64,000 nt of DNA from Kordiimonas pumila (GCF_015240255.1 NZ_CP061205.1:806001-870000); one strand, 5' to 3'. Positions 24,762-34,697 are shown, counted from the stretch's first letter. Notes: generated from the letters alone by a model not told the origin. Numbers and translations: made by a program.

Positions 24762-26858
24762 ATGATGTACTACAGGCAGGTTTGCCCAACTCTGTTTCAC
24801 GTCTTTTGGGCTGTTTTTCTGAATAGTATTATATGCCTGTCTGCCTCTGCGGAGAATGCGCGTCCGCTGGATCAAGTCGACCTGTCAGCATGGTCCTTTG
24901 AAGATGATGGTAAAGAACTTCTAAAATATGGCTGGTCGGTGTATCGCGGCCATATTTTATCGCCTCACCTTATTGCGGAAAAAGGGTGTGCCATTATTGG
25001 CGGTGGACAAACTTTAAATAGCGAACAGGTTGTTCCGCCAGATTTATGGGGTTCTGTGTTTACCACGTCCCTGAAAACAGGCCACGGAAAAGCAACATAC
25101 TGCCTCAATTTAGCTCTACCGGATGACGGTGCTTTTCATGCGGTTAGAATGGGTACTCTGCGATCTGTTTCTGCGATTTATGCCGTTTACACAACGTCTG
25201 ACGGCAGGCAAATGGTTTCGCTTTTGCATAAGAACGGCGACCCTAAACTTGAAGGATACCAGTTTGTGGGGAATCCGGCACCGCCCCTTATTACCCTGCC
25301 TTACGGTGTGCAGGCACTCACCCTTGTTGTGCAGGTAAGCAACAATATCCATAAGCAGGGCGGTATGGTCGAAGTGCCCATTATTGGCCTTAAATGGCAA
25401 CTGGAAGCCGGGCAAAACCGGGAAGCAGCCTTGCCAAGCGCTTTGGTGATTTTGCTACTCATTTTCTCGGTAGCGGCATATGTGGTTGGGCGCCGGTATG
25501 TGGACTCGCTTGGGCATAATATTTTTGCCTTTCTAACATTTGCGTCTGCTCTCAGGGCGCTTTTTGTGAGCGATGTGGTGTGGGACTATTTCCCGGCCTT
25601 TCCGCTTGAGCGCAAGTATGACCTTGAATATCTCTCGCTGTTTTTAATTGGCCCCGCTTACTATGCTTTTATCATGTATCTTTTCCGGGGCAGAAAGCTG
25701 CTGAAGCCTGACATTGCGCTCTATGGGGCTGCTTTTTTACTCGCTCTTTATGCCCTCTTTATTGGGCCTCTGCTGCCCCCGGGTTCTATTACGCTACTGC
25801 GTGAATTTATTCAGATTTTATGGGTATTCATTGGGCTTTCAGTGGCGCTTGTGGTGGCGCGCTCCTTCTTTGTAAATCCCGAACAGTATAAAGAAGCGCT
25901 GTTTGTTATTACTGCTGCTGTTGTGACGATCGCATATGAACTCTTGTCGGTCACGGGAGTTATTTCCTTATCGCTTGAATGGTCACAGTTTATTGTCATT
26001 CTGGTTTTGCTGATGCATGCGCGGGCATTTGTTATTAAATCCCGCCGGGTTGAGCGGGAACGGGATGATTTAACAAACCGGTTACAAACGGTGAATGAGG
26101 ACTTAAAGCAGCGCGCTGTATATCTTGATTTTGCCTTGATGCGCGCTGAGGAGGCATCGCAAGCAAAAAGTGAATTTCTGGCCAGTGTTAGCCATGAACT
26201 GCGCACGCCGCTGAATGCGATTATCGGGTTTTCAGAGCTTATGATGCGTGAAGTTTTTGGGTCTATAGGTAACAAGCGCTATAAAAGTTATGCGGGGGAT
26301 ATTCACGATTCAGGTGTGCATTTATTATCCCTTGTGAATGATATTCTGGACCTGTCACGTATTGAGGCTGGCACAGATCATTTGAACGAAGAATTGATCA
26401 ATGTTCCCAATGCGGCGAACTCTATTCTTAAAATACTGAAGCCACATGCCCAGAAAAGCAATGTTACTTTCCTGCTGGATACAAAAGATCCTTTGCCGGA
26501 ATTGTATGCGGATGAGCGCAAGCTGAAGCAAATTTTTATTAACCTGGTCAATAACGCGATTAAGTTCAATGTGCCGGACGGCCTGATAACCATTAAAATT
26601 TCAGCGACCAAAAAAGGTATGACAATTGAGGTGAAAGACACAGGTATTGGTATTGCTGAAAAGGATATACCGCTTGTGTTGACTCGTTTCGGGCAAGTGG
26701 ACAGCAAACTGAACAAGAAATATGCTGGTGTTGGTATTGGCCTGCCTCTTACACAGGCTTTGGTAAGGCAGCACGGCGGTGAACTGTCTATTAAAAGCAA
26801 GGTAGGTGAAGGCACCTCGGTTATTATACAATTTCCGCCCCATCGCTGCATATATTAA
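24762..26858 (+). CDS. Membrane sensor histidine kinase with DISM-type sensor
   Basis: About 698 residues from ATG 24762 (AGGAG 11 bases upstream; GTG 24735 in frame is less likely). A signal/anchor helix is followed by a periplasmic domain of about 180 residues and a block of about seven helices (about 235-430), the 7TM-DISM arrangement. After a coiled coil the HisKA domain has the phosphoacceptor His in SHELRTPLN (about residue 475). The HATPase has N-box NLVNNAIKFN and G boxes DTGIGI and GVGIGLPL. No response regulator is adjacent, so its partner is unknown. Its transcript should end at the terminator at 26881. Confidence 0.88.
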   Translation: MMYYRQVCPTLFHVFWAVFLNSIICLSASAENARPLDQVDLSAWSFEDDGKELLKYGWSVYRGHILSPHLIAEKGCAIIGGGQTLNSEQVVPPDLWGSVFTTSLKTGHGKATYCLNLALPDDGAFHAVRMGTLRSVSAIYAVYTTSDGRQMVSLLHKNGDPKLEGYQFVGNPAPPLITLPYGVQALTLVVQVSNNIHKQGGMVEVPIIGLKWQLEAGQNREAALPSALVILLLIFSVAAYVVGRRYVDSLGHNIFAFLTFASALRALFVSDVVWDYFPAFPLERKYDLEYLSLFLIGPAYYAFIMYLFRGRKLLKPDIALYGAAFLLALYALFIGPLLPPGSITLLREFIQILWVFIGLSVALVVARSFFVNPEQYKEALFVITAAVVTIAYELLSVTGVISLSLEWSQFIVILVLLMHARAFVIKSRRVERERDDLTNRLQTVNEDLKQRAVYLDFALMRAEEASQAKSEFLASVSHELRTPLNAIIGFSELMMREVFGSIGNKRYKSYAGDIHDSGVHLLSLVNDILDLSRIEAGTDHLNEELINVPNAANSILKILKPHAQKSNVTFLLDTKDPLPELYADERKLKQIFINLVNNAIKFNVPDGLITIKISATKKGMTIEVKDTGIGIAEKDIPLVLTRFGQVDSKLNKKYAGVGIGLPLTQALVRQHGGELSIKSKVGEGTSVIIQFPPHRCIY

Positions 26859-26880
26859 GTTCTTTTGCAGCTAGGTAATA

Positions 26881-26908
26881 AAAAACACGGCGATGAAGCC
26901 GTGTTTTT
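26881..26908. terminator. Bidirectional terminator between the kinase gene and pckA
   Basis: AAAAACACGGC / GCCGTGTTTTT with a 6-base loop. The A-tract and T-tract let it work in both directions, ending the rightward kinase transcript and the leftward pckA transcript. Confidence 0.88.
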
Positions 26909-26928
26909 GCATTTATACTATCAATAGA

Positions 26929-28533
26929 TTAAGCAGCGGTTGGTGCGGCTGCTTTTACTTCATCGTCTACATAATCGGTAAAGGCGGCAAAGTTATTGAT
27001 AAACAGAGTAACCAGATGTTTGGCTTTGGCATCGTAAGCATCTTTATCGGCCCACGTTTCACGGGGGTTAAGAATTTTACTGTCAACGCCGTTTACCTCG
27101 GTTGGTACTTCAAAGCCGAAGTTTTCATCTATGCGCATGGGGGCACTGTTCAGGCTGCCATCAAGGGCCGCGTGCAGTAGTGCCCGTGTCGCCTTAATAG
27201 GCATCCGGTTACCAACACCGTAAACGCCGCCAGTCCAGCCGGTGTTTACCAGCCAGCATGTCACCCCTGTTTCAGCAATCTTTTTACGCAGCAGGTTGCC
27301 ATAAACACTTGGGTGGCGCGGCATGAACGGTGCACCAAAGCAGGTAGAGAAAGTTGCCTGTGGCTCTTTAACGCCAATTTCCGTGCCGGCAACTTTTGCA
27401 GTATAACCGCTTAGGAAGTGATACATGGCTTGTTCTGGTGTTAACCGTGAAATAGGCGGCAGTACGCCAAAAGCATCAGCCGTTAGCATGATGATATTTT
27501 TGGGTTTGCCACCTCGGTTTTCAGCAGATGTATTAGGAATAAAGTGAATCGGATACGCCGCACGTGTGTTTTCAGCAAGTGTGTTGTCGTTGAAATCCAG
27601 CTCGCGGGTTTCCTCGTCCATCACCACATTTTCAAGCACTGTACCAAAGCGCTTTGATGTGGCGTAGATTTCCGGCTCGGCTTCTTCGGAGAGGTTGATC
27701 ATTTTGGCATAACAGCCGCCTTCAAAATTGAAGACACTGTCGTCTGACCAGCCATGCTCATCATCGCCGATAAGGGTACGGCTACTGTCAGCAGAGAGGG
27801 TTGTTTTACCGGTCCCTGAAAGGCCAAAGAATATGGCAACATCGCCTTCTGGGCCAATATTGGCAGAGCAGTGCATGGGCATGATGCCTTTTTCAGGCAG
27901 CAGGTAATTAAGAATAGAGAAAACAGATTTTTTATTTTCTCCGGCATACTGTGTACCACCGATCAGAACAATGCCTTTGGTGAAGTTCACAGCGATAACT
28001 GTCTCAGAGCGACAGCCCATAGTGGCTGGGTCAGCTTTGAAACTTGGCAGGTTTATGATGGTAAACTGCGGCGCCATATTTGGCGTTTCTGCATCTGTTG
28101 GGCGCACAAGTAAGGTACGGCAAAACAGACTGTGCCATGCAAATTCGCCAATTGTGCGAACGGCAACACGGTGCTCAGGGTCAGAACCACCCCATAAGTC
28201 TTGTACAAAAACATCCTTGCCTTTGATATGGTCAAGAAATGCCTTGTGAATTGTTTCGAAGTGGGCTTGCGACATGGGGCGGTTTACATCGCCCCATGCA
28301 ACCGCATTTTCTGTACCTTCATCGCGCACAGTGAATTTGTCGTTGGCAGAGCGGCCCGTATGCTTGCCGGTTTTAACCACAAGAGGCCCATCTTTGGCAA
28401 TTTTACCTTCGCCGCGACGGATTGCTTCTTCATAAAGCTGGGCTGTACCCAGATTCCAGTATTGATTGCCGGTGCCAGTAATGCCATGAGCATCCAGGCC
28501 GACTCGCTTGGAGTAGGTTCCAAAAACTTGCAA
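26929..28533 (-). CDS. pckA: Phosphoenolpyruvate carboxykinase (ATP)
   Basis: A 534-residue PckA from a TTG start at 28533, which has GGAAGGAAGGA immediately upstream and gives the family's usual length. An ATG at 28617 would add 28 residues with no family resemblance. It converts oxaloacetate plus ATP to PEP plus CO2, the first step of gluconeogenesis. Motifs: [25 protein letters not shown], Walker [12 protein letters not shown], the metal site [10 protein letters not shown] and [12 protein letters not shown]. It is divergent from chvI, an arrangement shared with rhizobia. Confidence 0.95.
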   Translation of the reverse strand: MQVFGTYSKRVGLDAHGITGTGNQYWNLGTAQLYEEAIRRGEGKIAKDGPLVVKTGKHTGRSANDKFTVRDEGTENAVAWGDVNRPMSQAHFETIHKAFLDHIKGKDVFVQDLWGGSDPEHRVAVRTIGEFAWHSLFCRTLLVRPTDAETPNMAPQFTIINLPSFKADPATMGCRSETVIAVNFTKGIVLIGGTQYAGENKKSVFSILNYLLPEKGIMPMHCSANIGPEGDVAIFFGLSGTGKTTLSADSSRTLIGDDEHGWSDDSVFNFEGGCYAKMINLSEEAEPEIYATSKRFGTVLENVVMDEETRELDFNDNTLAENTRAAYPIHFIPNTSAENRGGKPKNIIMLTADAFGVLPPISRLTPEQAMYHFLSGYTAKVAGTEIGVKEPQATFSTCFGAPFMPRHPSVYGNLLRKKIAETGVTCWLVNTGWTGGVYGVGNRMPIKATRALLHAALDGSLNSAPMRIDENFGFEVPTEVNGVDSKILNPRETWADKDAYDAKAKHLVTLFINNFAAFTDYVDDEVKAAAPTAA

Positions 28534-28830
28534 TGTCCTTCCTTCCAGTAACCATTGGTGCGTTGACGCAGCCTTGTCATTATGGATGTCAGAGCTTTTT
28601 ATATATGCCCTGATCATTGTATGTAATATCTTCCCCGGGACGGGGTGGATAGCATGCGGAAATACATGCTAGAATCAAGTGGATTCTTGTTTTCTGTGCA
28701 CAATCTGGTCATGCTGTCTTAATGCGGCCTAGCCAGTGCCATGATTTTGTCTTAAATCCGACTTACTCCGTTGAGTGTTACTGGATTGAAATGGCTGTAT
28801 TATTGCTGCCGATGAACAAAGGGGAACTGA

Positions 28831-29538
28831 ATGTCAGCTTCGATTGCACTTGTAGATGATGACCGCAACATTTTGACATCTGTCACGATTGCGCTTGAGG
28901 CAGAGGGTTTTCTGGTTCGCACATATCCAGACGGCCAAAAAGCATGGGATGCACTTTCCAAAAAACCGGCTGATCTTGCGGTTGTTGATATAAAAATGCC
29001 GCGTATGGATGGTATGGAGCTTTTGAAGCGTTTGCGTGAAGTATCTGATATTCCTGTTATATTTCTGACATCAAAGGATGAAGAGATTGATCAGGTTTTG
29101 GGCCTAAGGATGGGCGCTGACGACTATATAGGGAAGCCCTTTTCGCAGCGGCTATTGATCGAGCGTATCAGGGCACTGTTGCGCCGGGCAGAAGTTCGGC
29201 GGGCTGCCCCCGAAGAACATGAAGACACGGAAGAAACGGTTATGCAACGCGGCAGGCTTGTGCTTGATTCGCTGCGACATAGTGTTTCATGGGACGGTAA
29301 AGATGTAACCCTGACTGTCACCGAGTTTTTGATCTTGCAAACGCTGGCCCAACATCCGGGGCATGTGAAAAGCCGTGATCAGCTAATGGATGCTGCCTAT
29401 TCTGATGATGTGTATGTGGATGACAGAACTATTGATAGCCATATAAAACGTCTGCGTAGAAAGTTTCGTGCTGTTGCTGATGACTTTACGTCCATTGAAA
29501 CTCTCTACGGTGTGGGGTATCGGTACAAGGACATGTAA
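28831..29538 (+). CDS. chvI: ChvI-type OmpR-family response regulator
   Basis: A 235-residue response regulator. The receiver has the acidic pair DDD at 9-11, phosphoacceptor Asp53 ([11 protein letters not shown]), the Thr/Ser in [10 protein letters not shown] and Lys in IGKPF. The C-terminal winged helix has [19 protein letters not shown] and [18 protein letters not shown]. With ChvG it regulates envelope and acid-stress genes in rhizobia and relatives. Placement before chvG-hprK-rapZ-manX-ptsH supports the name. The 297 bases between the pckA TTG and this gene hold no feature I recognise. Confidence 0.93.
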   Translation: MSASIALVDDDRNILTSVTIALEAEGFLVRTYPDGQKAWDALSKKPADLAVVDIKMPRMDGMELLKRLREVSDIPVIFLTSKDEEIDQVLGLRMGADDYIGKPFSQRLLIERIRALLRRAEVRRAAPEEHEDTEETVMQRGRLVLDSLRHSVSWDGKDVTLTVTEFLILQTLAQHPGHVKSRDQLMDAAYSDDVYVDDRTIDSHIKRLRRKFRAVADDFTSIETLYGVGYRYKDM

Positions 29539-29654
29539 ACATACGGCCTTAACTGACCGATTAGGAGGATGCTACGCAGCCCCAAACACCCGAAAGCGAT
29601 GCGGATTTTCGCAATAACCGGCCTCGGCATTATACACGAGGCCTTTCGCCGTTG

Positions 29655-31217
29655 ATGCTGCGCATTATGGCGGTGAATGTTATTGCGCTTATTACGCTTG
29701 TTGTAAGTGTTCTTTATCTTAACCAGTTTCATGAAAACCTGATCAATGCACGGATTGAAAGTTTAACGGTTCAATCTGAAATTATTGCTGGCGCACTTGG
29801 GGAATCTGCGGCAACCGGGCCAGAAGCCACAACGATTGATCTGGCTCCCGCCCGGCAAATTATAACCCGTCTTGTTGGTCCAACAGATAACAGGGCGCGG
29901 GTGTTTTCTCCTGACGGTGCGATGATAGCAGACAGCCGGTTTGTCGCGGGGGATAAACGGCTTATTGAAGAACCGCTGCTTAGCATAAATTATAAACCTA
30001 CTTTACGGGAACGTTTTGTAAATGCCGTGCATGGGTTCTTGGACAGCTTTGGTCAACATATTGTTGCACCCCCTGTAGTAGATAGGCCCGGGATGCGGGC
30101 GGATGATTTTCTGGAAGTGCAAATTGCTCTTGAGGGGGAAATAGCATCGCAGCTACGGGCCCGCGCTGATGGTAGCCTTGTTATTAATATTGCAGTGCCA
30201 GTGCAGCGTTTCAGGCGTGTTCTTGGGGTCATGTTGCTCACCGCACAAACCGATGATATTGACCGGATCGTGCGGGCCGAGCAGATGTTGACAGTGAAGG
30301 TATTTGCAGGTGCTTTGGCACTTACAATTTTATTGTCGTTTTTCCTGAGCCGCACATTGGTGCGTCCTATCAGGGTTTTGGCACGGTCGGCAGAACGTGT
30401 GCGGCGCGGGCTGGGGCGTGAAGAAAATATTCCTGAATTTGCCGAACGGCTTGATGAAATTGGTGATCTTTCGCGGTCACTGTCTGATATGACACGGGCT
30501 TTGTATAACCAGATTGATGCTGTTGAGCGCTTTGCGGCTGATGTTGCCCACGAAATTAAAAACCCTTTGTCCAGCATGCGCAGTGCCCTTGAGACCCTTA
30601 ATGCAACAGAAAAGCCCGAGATCAGGGCTAAGCTTTTTGCTATTCTTGAAGATGATGTAAAGCGGATTGACCGGTTGGTGACAGATATTTCTGATGCGTC
30701 ACGGCTGGATGCAGAACTGACTCGTGGTAAAATGGAATCAGTCGATTTGGGCCTGATGATGCGTATGTTGGTGGACGGCTACCGTACAACAAGGCTGCCT
30801 GAAGGGCTTTCTCTTTCCTTTTCTGACCCTGAGGCGGGTGTTTATCTGGTGCGGGGCATTGAAGGTCGCTTGGGGCAGGTTTGGCGCAACCTGCTTGATA
30901 ATGCGCTGAGCTTCAGCCCAGAAAACGGCACAATATGGGTAGACCTTTCGGTCCGTGAACGGTTTGTGGTGGTGAAGGTTGAGGATGAAGGCCCTGGCCT
31001 GCCAGACGGCGCTGAAAACAAGGTGTTTAAACGGTTTTATTCAGAACGCCCGGATAGCGAAGCTTTTGGCGGTCATTCTGGCCTTGGGCTTTCTATTTGC
31101 CGACAGGTGATCGAGGCCCACGGCGGGCGTATTACGGCACATAATAGAAAAAATGATGATGAAACGGTTGAAGGTGCGGTTTTCACAGTTAGACTACCTC
31201 TGTATCAGCAGGGATAG
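29655..31217 (+). CDS. chvG: ChvG-type sensor histidine kinase
   Basis: A sensor kinase of 520 residues from ATG 29655 (a TTG at 29652 precedes it). First helix about residues 5-24 (AVNVIALITLVVSVLYLNQF), periplasmic domain to about 215, second helix about 215-235, then HAMP, HisKA with AHEIKNPLSSM and an ATPase with NLLDNALSFSP, DEGPGLP and GLGLS. ATG 29655 lacks a ribosome-binding site. The same frame is open upstream to an ACG at 29574 placed 5 bases after AGGAGG, and those 27 codons look like the usual ChvG cytoplasmic N-terminus, so the true start may be upstream (see findings). Confidence 0.92.
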   Translation: MLRIMAVNVIALITLVVSVLYLNQFHENLINARIESLTVQSEIIAGALGESAATGPEATTIDLAPARQIITRLVGPTDNRARVFSPDGAMIADSRFVAGDKRLIEEPLLSINYKPTLRERFVNAVHGFLDSFGQHIVAPPVVDRPGMRADDFLEVQIALEGEIASQLRARADGSLVINIAVPVQRFRRVLGVMLLTAQTDDIDRIVRAEQMLTVKVFAGALALTILLSFFLSRTLVRPIRVLARSAERVRRGLGREENIPEFAERLDEIGDLSRSLSDMTRALYNQIDAVERFAADVAHEIKNPLSSMRSALETLNATEKPEIRAKLFAILEDDVKRIDRLVTDISDASRLDAELTRGKMESVDLGLMMRMLVDGYRTTRLPEGLSLSFSDPEAGVYLVRGIEGRLGQVWRNLLDNALSFSPENGTIWVDLSVRERFVVVKVEDEGPGLPDGAENKVFKRFYSERPDSEAFGGHSGLGLSICRQVIEAHGGRITAHNRKNDDETVEGAVFTVRLPLYQQG

Positions 31218-31223
31218 GACTAT

Positions 31224-31664
31224 ATGAAAACGTATCACGGAACTGTGGTGGATATTGCCGGTAAAGGTGTGTTTTTGCGCGGGCCTTCTGGTTGCGGCAA
31301 GTCTGATATTGCCTTGCGCCTAATAGATCGGGGCGCCTCTTTTGTGGCTGATGATCAAATATTGCTGGAATCCCGCAAACGGGGCTTGCTGGCGACAGCG
31401 CCACAATCAATACGGGGGTATCTTGAGGTAAGGGGTATTGGTATTGTTTCCATGCCTGTAACGGGGGGAAGTTACATTCACCTTGTTGTCGATCTGGTTG
31501 ACTTGGGTAATGTGCCGCGCTTGCCTGATACGGAAATGATTGACTTGTGTGGTGTTAAGGTCCCACGCTTGCACCTTAATGCTTTTGAAGCATCCGCGCC
31601 TCTCAAAATAGAACTGGCGGTAAGTGATGTTTCCAGAATAGGCGGAGTAGGCCCTAGTGCATGA
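31224..31664 (+). CDS. hprK: HPr kinase/phosphorylase, short alphaproteobacterial form
   Basis: A 146-residue protein that corresponds only to the catalytic C-terminal half of Firmicute HprK, as usual in alphaproteobacteria. Walker A is GPSGCGKSDIALRLIDRG (residues about 18-35); the HprK signature is YLEVRGIGIVSM. It phosphorylates and dephosphorylates the regulatory serine of HPr encoded four genes on. It begins 6 bases after chvG and overlaps rapZ by 8 bases, so the genes are translationally coupled. Confidence 0.92.
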   Translation: MKTYHGTVVDIAGKGVFLRGPSGCGKSDIALRLIDRGASFVADDQILLESRKRGLLATAPQSIRGYLEVRGIGIVSMPVTGGSYIHLVVDLVDLGNVPRLPDTEMIDLCGVKVPRLHLNAFEASAPLKIELAVSDVSRIGGVGPSA

Positions 31665-32571
31665 AATGACGTCTGAAGATGTGGATAAAACGGCTGGTGG
31701 TAAACAGCAGCTTGTTATTGTGACCGGCCTTTCCGGGGCTGGTAAATCTGCTGTTTTACATTCTTTTGAAGACCTTGGGTATCAGGCAGTAGATAACCTG
31801 CCGCTTACTCTTGTGGAGCCTTTGCTTGCCGATAGCCTTGATAAGGGTGAAACAGGCGCGGTGGCGGTGGGCATCGATTCGCGGACATTGCATTTTTCCC
31901 CTGATACCTTTGCAGAAACCATAGGGCGGCTGAGAAAACGGTCTGACGTCAAGTTGCATGTTCTGTTTATGGATGCGTCAGATGATGTGTTGATGAAGCG
32001 GTTCTCCGAGACCAGACGCCCCCACCCACTTGGGGATACACAGTTACTGCGTGCTGCGATCAAACAGGAACGCGATATTATGATTCCTGTTCGCGAGCAT
32101 ATAGATGGTATTCTGGACACAACAACCAGAACAGCCGCAGAAACCCGGCGAATAGTGCGGCGACGGTTTACCAGTTATGCGCCGTCTAAACTGATTGTTA
32201 CATTTATGTCGTTTGGTTTTGCGCACGGTGTGCCCCGTGACGCAGATATGGTTTTTGATGTACGATTTCTTAGAAACCCACATTATGATGATGATCTTCG
32301 CCCCATGACAGGGCGTGAAAAACAGATTGCAAATTTTGTAAGAGCTGATGAAGGGTTTGGCGATTTTATTAAGAAGGTTGATGACTTGCTCTTGTTTTTG
32401 TTGCCGCGGTACCGCGACGAGGGTAAGTCTTATTTGACAATTGCTTTTGGATGCACGGGGGGCAGGCATCGTTCGGTTGCTGTGGCCGAAGAACTGGCAG
32501 CGCGCAACAGTATGGACGATTTGACGGTTAATCTCTATCACCGGGAACTTTCCGGTGATGAATTAAGGTAA
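31657..32571 (+). CDS. rapZ: RapZ-family nucleotide-binding protein
   Basis: A 304-residue RapZ/YvcJ protein starting at GTG 31657. Walker A is GLSGAGKSAVL. Family motifs include QAVDNLPLTL, DVRFLRNPHYDDDLRPMTG and near the end GCTGGRHRSVAVAE. In enterobacteria it presents small RNAs to RNase E to control amino-sugar synthesis; in alphaproteobacteria its target is less clear and it may act in the PTS-linked network. It lies between hprK and the EIIA gene in one operon. Confidence 0.95.
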   Translation: MHEMTSEDVDKTAGGKQQLVIVTGLSGAGKSAVLHSFEDLGYQAVDNLPLTLVEPLLADSLDKGETGAVAVGIDSRTLHFSPDTFAETIGRLRKRSDVKLHVLFMDASDDVLMKRFSETRRPHPLGDTQLLRAAIKQERDIMIPVREHIDGILDTTTRTAAETRRIVRRRFTSYAPSKLIVTFMSFGFAHGVPRDADMVFDVRFLRNPHYDDDLRPMTGREKQIANFVRADEGFGDFIKKVDDLLLFLLPRYRDEGKSYLTIAFGCTGGRHRSVAVAEELAARNSMDDLTVNLYHRELSGDELR

Positions 32572-32583
32572 TACGGAGTTTAC

Positions 32584-33000
32584 ATGGCTGATGATACTCA
32601 GGTGATAGGCATGGTTGTGGTGACGCATGGCAGGCTGGCAGATGAATTTGTTTCTGCAACCGAGCATGTGGTGGGTGCGCAAGAACAACTGCGTGCTATT
32701 TGTATTGGCCCCGATGATGATATGGAGCGCCGCCGCAAGGATATTATGGATGCAGTGAAAGAAGTGGACAGTGGTCACGGCGTTGTTTTGCTGACAGACA
32801 TGTTTGGCGGGACACCATCTAATCTTGCTATATCTCTGCTTGAAAAAGGGAGAGTAGAAGTGATCGCGGGTATTAACTTGCCCATGCTGATAAAACTTTC
32901 CAGTGTGCGTCGTGGCTCTGATCTGGCAACTGCTGTAGAAGCCGCAAAAGAGGCTGGTATTAAATATATCAATGTGGCCAGCCAGGTTTTGGGCGCATAG
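32584..33000 (+). CDS. manX: PTS EIIA component, mannose family (regulatory)
   Basis: A 138-residue EIIA-Man domain. The phosphoacceptor is His15 in MVVVTHGRLADEF, and TDMFGGTPSNLA is the second signature. No EIIB, EIIC or EIID is present, so it works in a regulatory phosphorelay rather than sugar uptake, as known for this alphaproteobacterial cluster. ptsH starts 11 bases downstream. Confidence 0.93.
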   Translation: MADDTQVIGMVVVTHGRLADEFVSATEHVVGAQEQLRAICIGPDDDMERRRKDIMDAVKEVDSGHGVVLLTDMFGGTPSNLAISLLEKGRVEVIAGINLPMLIKLSSVRRGSDLATAVEAAKEAGIKYINVASQVLGA

Positions 33001-33010
33001 GCACGGGGCT

Positions 33011-33292
33011 ATGGCTAGCGATATGACATCACGTGAAGTTACAATAGCAAACAGGCGCGGGCTGCATGCACGCGCTTCTGCCCGGTTTGCACGGGAAGCT
33101 AGTACGTACGATTCGACCGTGGAGGTTGCTAAAGATGGTATGTCCGTGGTTGGCACCTCTATTATGGGTTTAATGATGCTAGGGGCCGCAAAAGGCGATA
33201 CCATCATGATATCGGCGAGTGGGTCTGATGCTGATGTAGCAGTAAAAGCCTTGGAAAATCTTGTAGAGACCCTGTTCGGGGAAGATGAGTAA
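33011..33292 (+). CDS. ptsH: HPr phosphocarrier protein
   Basis: A 93-residue HPr from ATG 33011; a longer frame from 32972 would overlap manX and lacks family similarity. The phosphoacceptor is His19 in NRRGLHARASARF. The regulatory serine is in VVGTSIMGLMMLGA, the site for HprK. It relays phosphate from EI-Ntr to EIIA proteins. It closes the operon chvI-chvG-hprK-rapZ-manX-ptsH. Confidence 0.94.
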   Translation: MASDMTSREVTIANRRGLHARASARFAREASTYDSTVEVAKDGMSVVGTSIMGLMMLGAAKGDTIMISASGSDADVAVKALENLVETLFGEDE

Positions 33293-33333
33293 ATGCACCC
33301 TCTAAGCGCAATTGAATATTAGGTTAAATTTAT

Positions 33334-33349
33334 ATAAAGAATTCTTTAT
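33334..33349. promoter_or_regulatory. Perfect 16-base palindrome upstream of ahcY
   Basis: ATAAAGAATTCTTTAT is perfectly self-complementary and lies 62 bases before the ahcY start, close to a TATATAA that could be a -10 element at about 33372. It could be an operator, or a weak AT hairpin ending the ptsH transcript since TTTT follows shortly. No SAM- or SAH-riboswitch fold is apparent in this 118-base gap. Confidence 0.35.
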
Positions 33350-33410
33350 CTTTTATTAAGTTTCCTGCTATATAACGTCAAAAGTAATTTAGGACGATGC
33401 AGGAGCTGTC

Positions 33411-34697
33411 ATGACAGACTATAAAGTAGCCGACATTTCCCTTGCTGCTTGGGGCCGTAAGGAAATCAACATTGCTGAAACAGAAATGCCGGGTCTTATG
33501 GCTCTGCGGGAAGAGTTTGGCGCCGCACAGCCACTAAAAGGCGCACGTATTGCTGGCTGTCTTCATATGACAATCCAGACTGCCGTTCTGATTGAAACGC
33601 TGACTGCGCTTGGTGCAACGGTGCGCTGGTCCAGCTGTAATATCTTTTCGACTCAGGATCAGGCTGCTGCTGCTATTGCCGAAACAGGCGTTCCTGTTTT
33701 TGCCTGGAAGGGTGAAACAGAAGAAGAAGCAGAATGGTGTATTCACCAAACGGTTAAGGGCCCTGATGGCTGGACCCCTAACATTATTCTCGATGACGGC
33801 GGTGATCTGACCCAGATTATGCACGATGATTACCCCGAGCTGATGAAAGACGTTAAAGGGATTTCTGAAGAAACCACAACGGGCGTTATGCGTCTTTATG
33901 AAATGGCAAAAGAAGGCCGCCTTCTGGTACCTGCCATCAATGTGAATGACAGCGTGACCAAATCGAAATTTGATAACCTTTATGGTTGTCGTGAAAGCCT
34001 TGTGGACGGTGTGAAGCGCGCTACAGATGTTATGATCGCTGGTAAAATTTGCGTTGTTGCAGGCTACGGTGATGTGGGTAAAGGCTCGGCTGAGTCTCTC
34101 AGAAGTCAGGGTGCTCGTGTGTTGGTTACGGAAATTGATCCGATCTGTGCTTTGCAGGCGGCAATGGAAGGCTACGAGGTTACCACTTTGGATGATGCGG
34201 CTGCTATTGGTGATATTTTCGTCACGGCGACCGGCAACAAGGATGTCATTACCCTTGATCACATGCGGGCGATGAAAGACCGTGCCATTGTTTGTAACAT
34301 TGGTCACTTTGACAGTGAAATCCAGATTGCAAGCCTCAAGAACTATACATGGGAAGAAGTAAAGCCACAGGTAGATGAAGTTGTGTTCCCTGATGGCAAA
34401 CGCCTTATTGTGCTCGCCAAAGGCCGCCTTGTGAACCTTGGCTGTGCAACAGGCCACCCAAGTTTTGTGATGTCAGCAAGCTTTACCAATCAGGTTTTGG
34501 CTCAAATGGAGCTATGGAACAACGCGGATAAATACGGGCTTGATGTTTATGTTCTGCCAAAGCACCTTGATGAAAAAGTTGCGGCTCTGCACCTTGGTAA
34601 ACTGGGCGCAAAACTTACAACCCTGACAGCAGACCAAGCAAAGTACCTTGGCCTTAAACAAACAGGCCCCTTCAAGCCGGATCATTACCGTTACTAG
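33411..34697 (+). CDS. ahcY: S-adenosylhomocysteine hydrolase
   Basis: A 428-residue AhcY. It splits SAH into homocysteine and adenosine using a bound NAD, keeping methylation going. Motifs: [31 protein letters not shown], the catalytic [13 protein letters not shown], the NAD loop [12 protein letters not shown] and the C-terminal KPDHYRY with its NAD-binding Lys/Tyr. It is followed 43 bases later by metK, so two halves of the methyl cycle sit together. Confidence 0.97.
   Translation: MTDYKVADISLAAWGRKEINIAETEMPGLMALREEFGAAQPLKGARIAGCLHMTIQTAVLIETLTALGATVRWSSCNIFSTQDQAAAAIAETGVPVFAWKGETEEEAEWCIHQTVKGPDGWTPNIILDDGGDLTQIMHDDYPELMKDVKGISEETTTGVMRLYEMAKEGRLLVPAINVNDSVTKSKFDNLYGCRESLVDGVKRATDVMIAGKICVVAGYGDVGKGSAESLRSQGARVLVTEIDPICALQAAMEGYEVTTLDDAAAIGDIFVTATGNKDVITLDHMRAMKDRAIVCNIGHFDSEIQIASLKNYTWEEVKPQVDEVVFPDGKRLIVLAKGRLVNLGCATGHPSFVMSASFTNQVLAQMELWNNADKYGLDVYVLPKHLDEKVAALHLGKLGAKLTTLTADQAKYLGLKQTGPFKPDHYRY

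Noticed and set aside
28534-28617. ATG start 28 codons upstream for pckA
   Set aside because: No ribosome-binding site and no family-like residues, whereas TTG 28533 has both.
29569-29655. Short upstream frame (28 codons) beginning at ATG 29569 before chvG as a leader peptide
   Set aside because: Its ATG abuts AGGAGG with no spacing, so it is unlikely to initiate. The in-frame ACG explanation fits better, although coupling by the TGATG overlap cannot be wholly excluded.
33293-33410. SAH or SAM riboswitch upstream of ahcY/metK
   Set aside because: I looked for the known folds and found only one AT palindrome. The 43-base gap before metK is too short for a riboswitch.
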